Shown here piece by piece: positions 5,129 to 5,360 of a stretch of 5,360 nucleotides of DNA. Within the stretch, counting starts at the first letter, position 1. Each line of letters begins with the position of its first letter. The position numbers were made by a program, and so were the translations under genes. Source of the stretch: Gemmataceae bacterium (GTDB taxonomy: Bacteria > Planctomycetota > Planctomycetia > Gemmatales > Gemmataceae); the NCBI GenBank assembly GCA_947490035.1, contig CANLGS010000354.1, positions 1-5,360 of the forward strand. The letters are read 5' to 3'. Under the pieces are notes generated by a model that was not told the origin of the DNA, made no database searches, and saw nothing but the letters and a program-made list of their open reading frames with translations.

Positions 5129-5360
5129 ATCGGCACCACCCACGAGTACCCGCGCGCGGCACACGCCGCCCGCATGACCTCGGCGTCGAACGCCGTGTCG
5201 CCGAGTGCCACCACTTCGGCGGCAGCCGGAGTCGGGGGCCGGCGGATCAACTCGGCGGCCAGTTGTGTCTGGGTGTGGTACGTCCAGCCGTTGGCGGCAG
5301 CGTAGGTCTTGGTGAAGTAGCACCGGCACATCGGGATGCGATACCCCGACGGGGTCAGCA
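5125..5360 (-). pseudogene. Internal fragment of a DDE transposase
   Basis: On the minus strand the frame is open from the right window edge and reads LTPSGYRIPMCRCYFTKTY, then TQTQLAAELI, VVALGDTAFDAEVM and ACAARGYSWVVPMN before similarity ends near 5125-5130. Beyond that it is simply the antisense of the CapK-like gene, stopping at 5086-5088. The GDTAFDA segment fits the second catalytic Asp region of IS4-type DDE transposases, and the following strand WVVPMN is also typical. The later Glu and the C-terminus are absent, as is any recognisable terminal inverted repeat at the break, so this is not a clean insertion end. The N-terminal half lies outside the window. Exact IS family is uncertain. 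Confidence 0.7.

Noticed and set aside
1..5360. tRNA, rRNA or riboswitch genes
   Set aside because: No cloverleaf, rRNA-like segment or recognisable riboswitch core was seen on either strand; the structured spots are simple palindromes.

Overview
The window is GC-rich bacterial DNA that most resembles a planctomycete, probably of the Gemmata type. I infer this from the protein families rather than from any marker gene. They are an HzsA-related secreted beta-propeller protein, a secreted CxxC thioredoxin-like protein, an 'HEWGTF' protein of unknown function and a haem-oxygenase-like diiron protein. Short palindromic repeats sit in almost every intergenic gap.

Layout: (1) 1-1216, minus strand: N-terminal 405 residues of an HzsA-related beta-propeller protein that runs off the left edge. 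(2) 1217-1418: weak promoter, a 9-bp-arm hairpin, and an intrinsic terminator for the next gene. (3) 1419-1964, minus: small exported thioredoxin-like protein. (4) 1965-2305: divergent spacer with two tandem palindromic repeats. (5) 2306-3559, plus: conserved protein of unknown function, interrupted by one in-frame TAA. (6) 3560-3741: convergent spacer with repeats and a 14-bp-stem hairpin. (7) 3742-4621, minus: diiron oxidase-like gene with a one-base frameshift that separates the start from the main metal ligands. (8) 4622-4930: divergent regulatory region with two facing-away TTGACG-N17-TAC promoters and a perfect 51-bp-arm inverted repeat. (9) 4931-about 5128, plus: first 66 codons of a PaaK/CapK-like adenylate-forming enzyme, broken off at a junction. 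(10) about 5125-5360, minus: internal piece of a DDE transposase, also broken at the junction.

The genes do not form an operon. Orientations alternate, each gap holds its own hairpins, and no shared pathway is evident. The right half is notable for damage: three of four coding units between 2306 and 5360 carry a lesion (nonsense codon, frameshift, or truncation with a rearranged join), and the fourth is a transposase fragment. This is either genuine gene decay around mobile DNA or residual sequence and assembly error. The most unusual structure is the 111-bp hairpin element, which by the predicted promoter lies inside the transcribed leader of the CapK-like gene and ends only four bases before its ribosome binding site.
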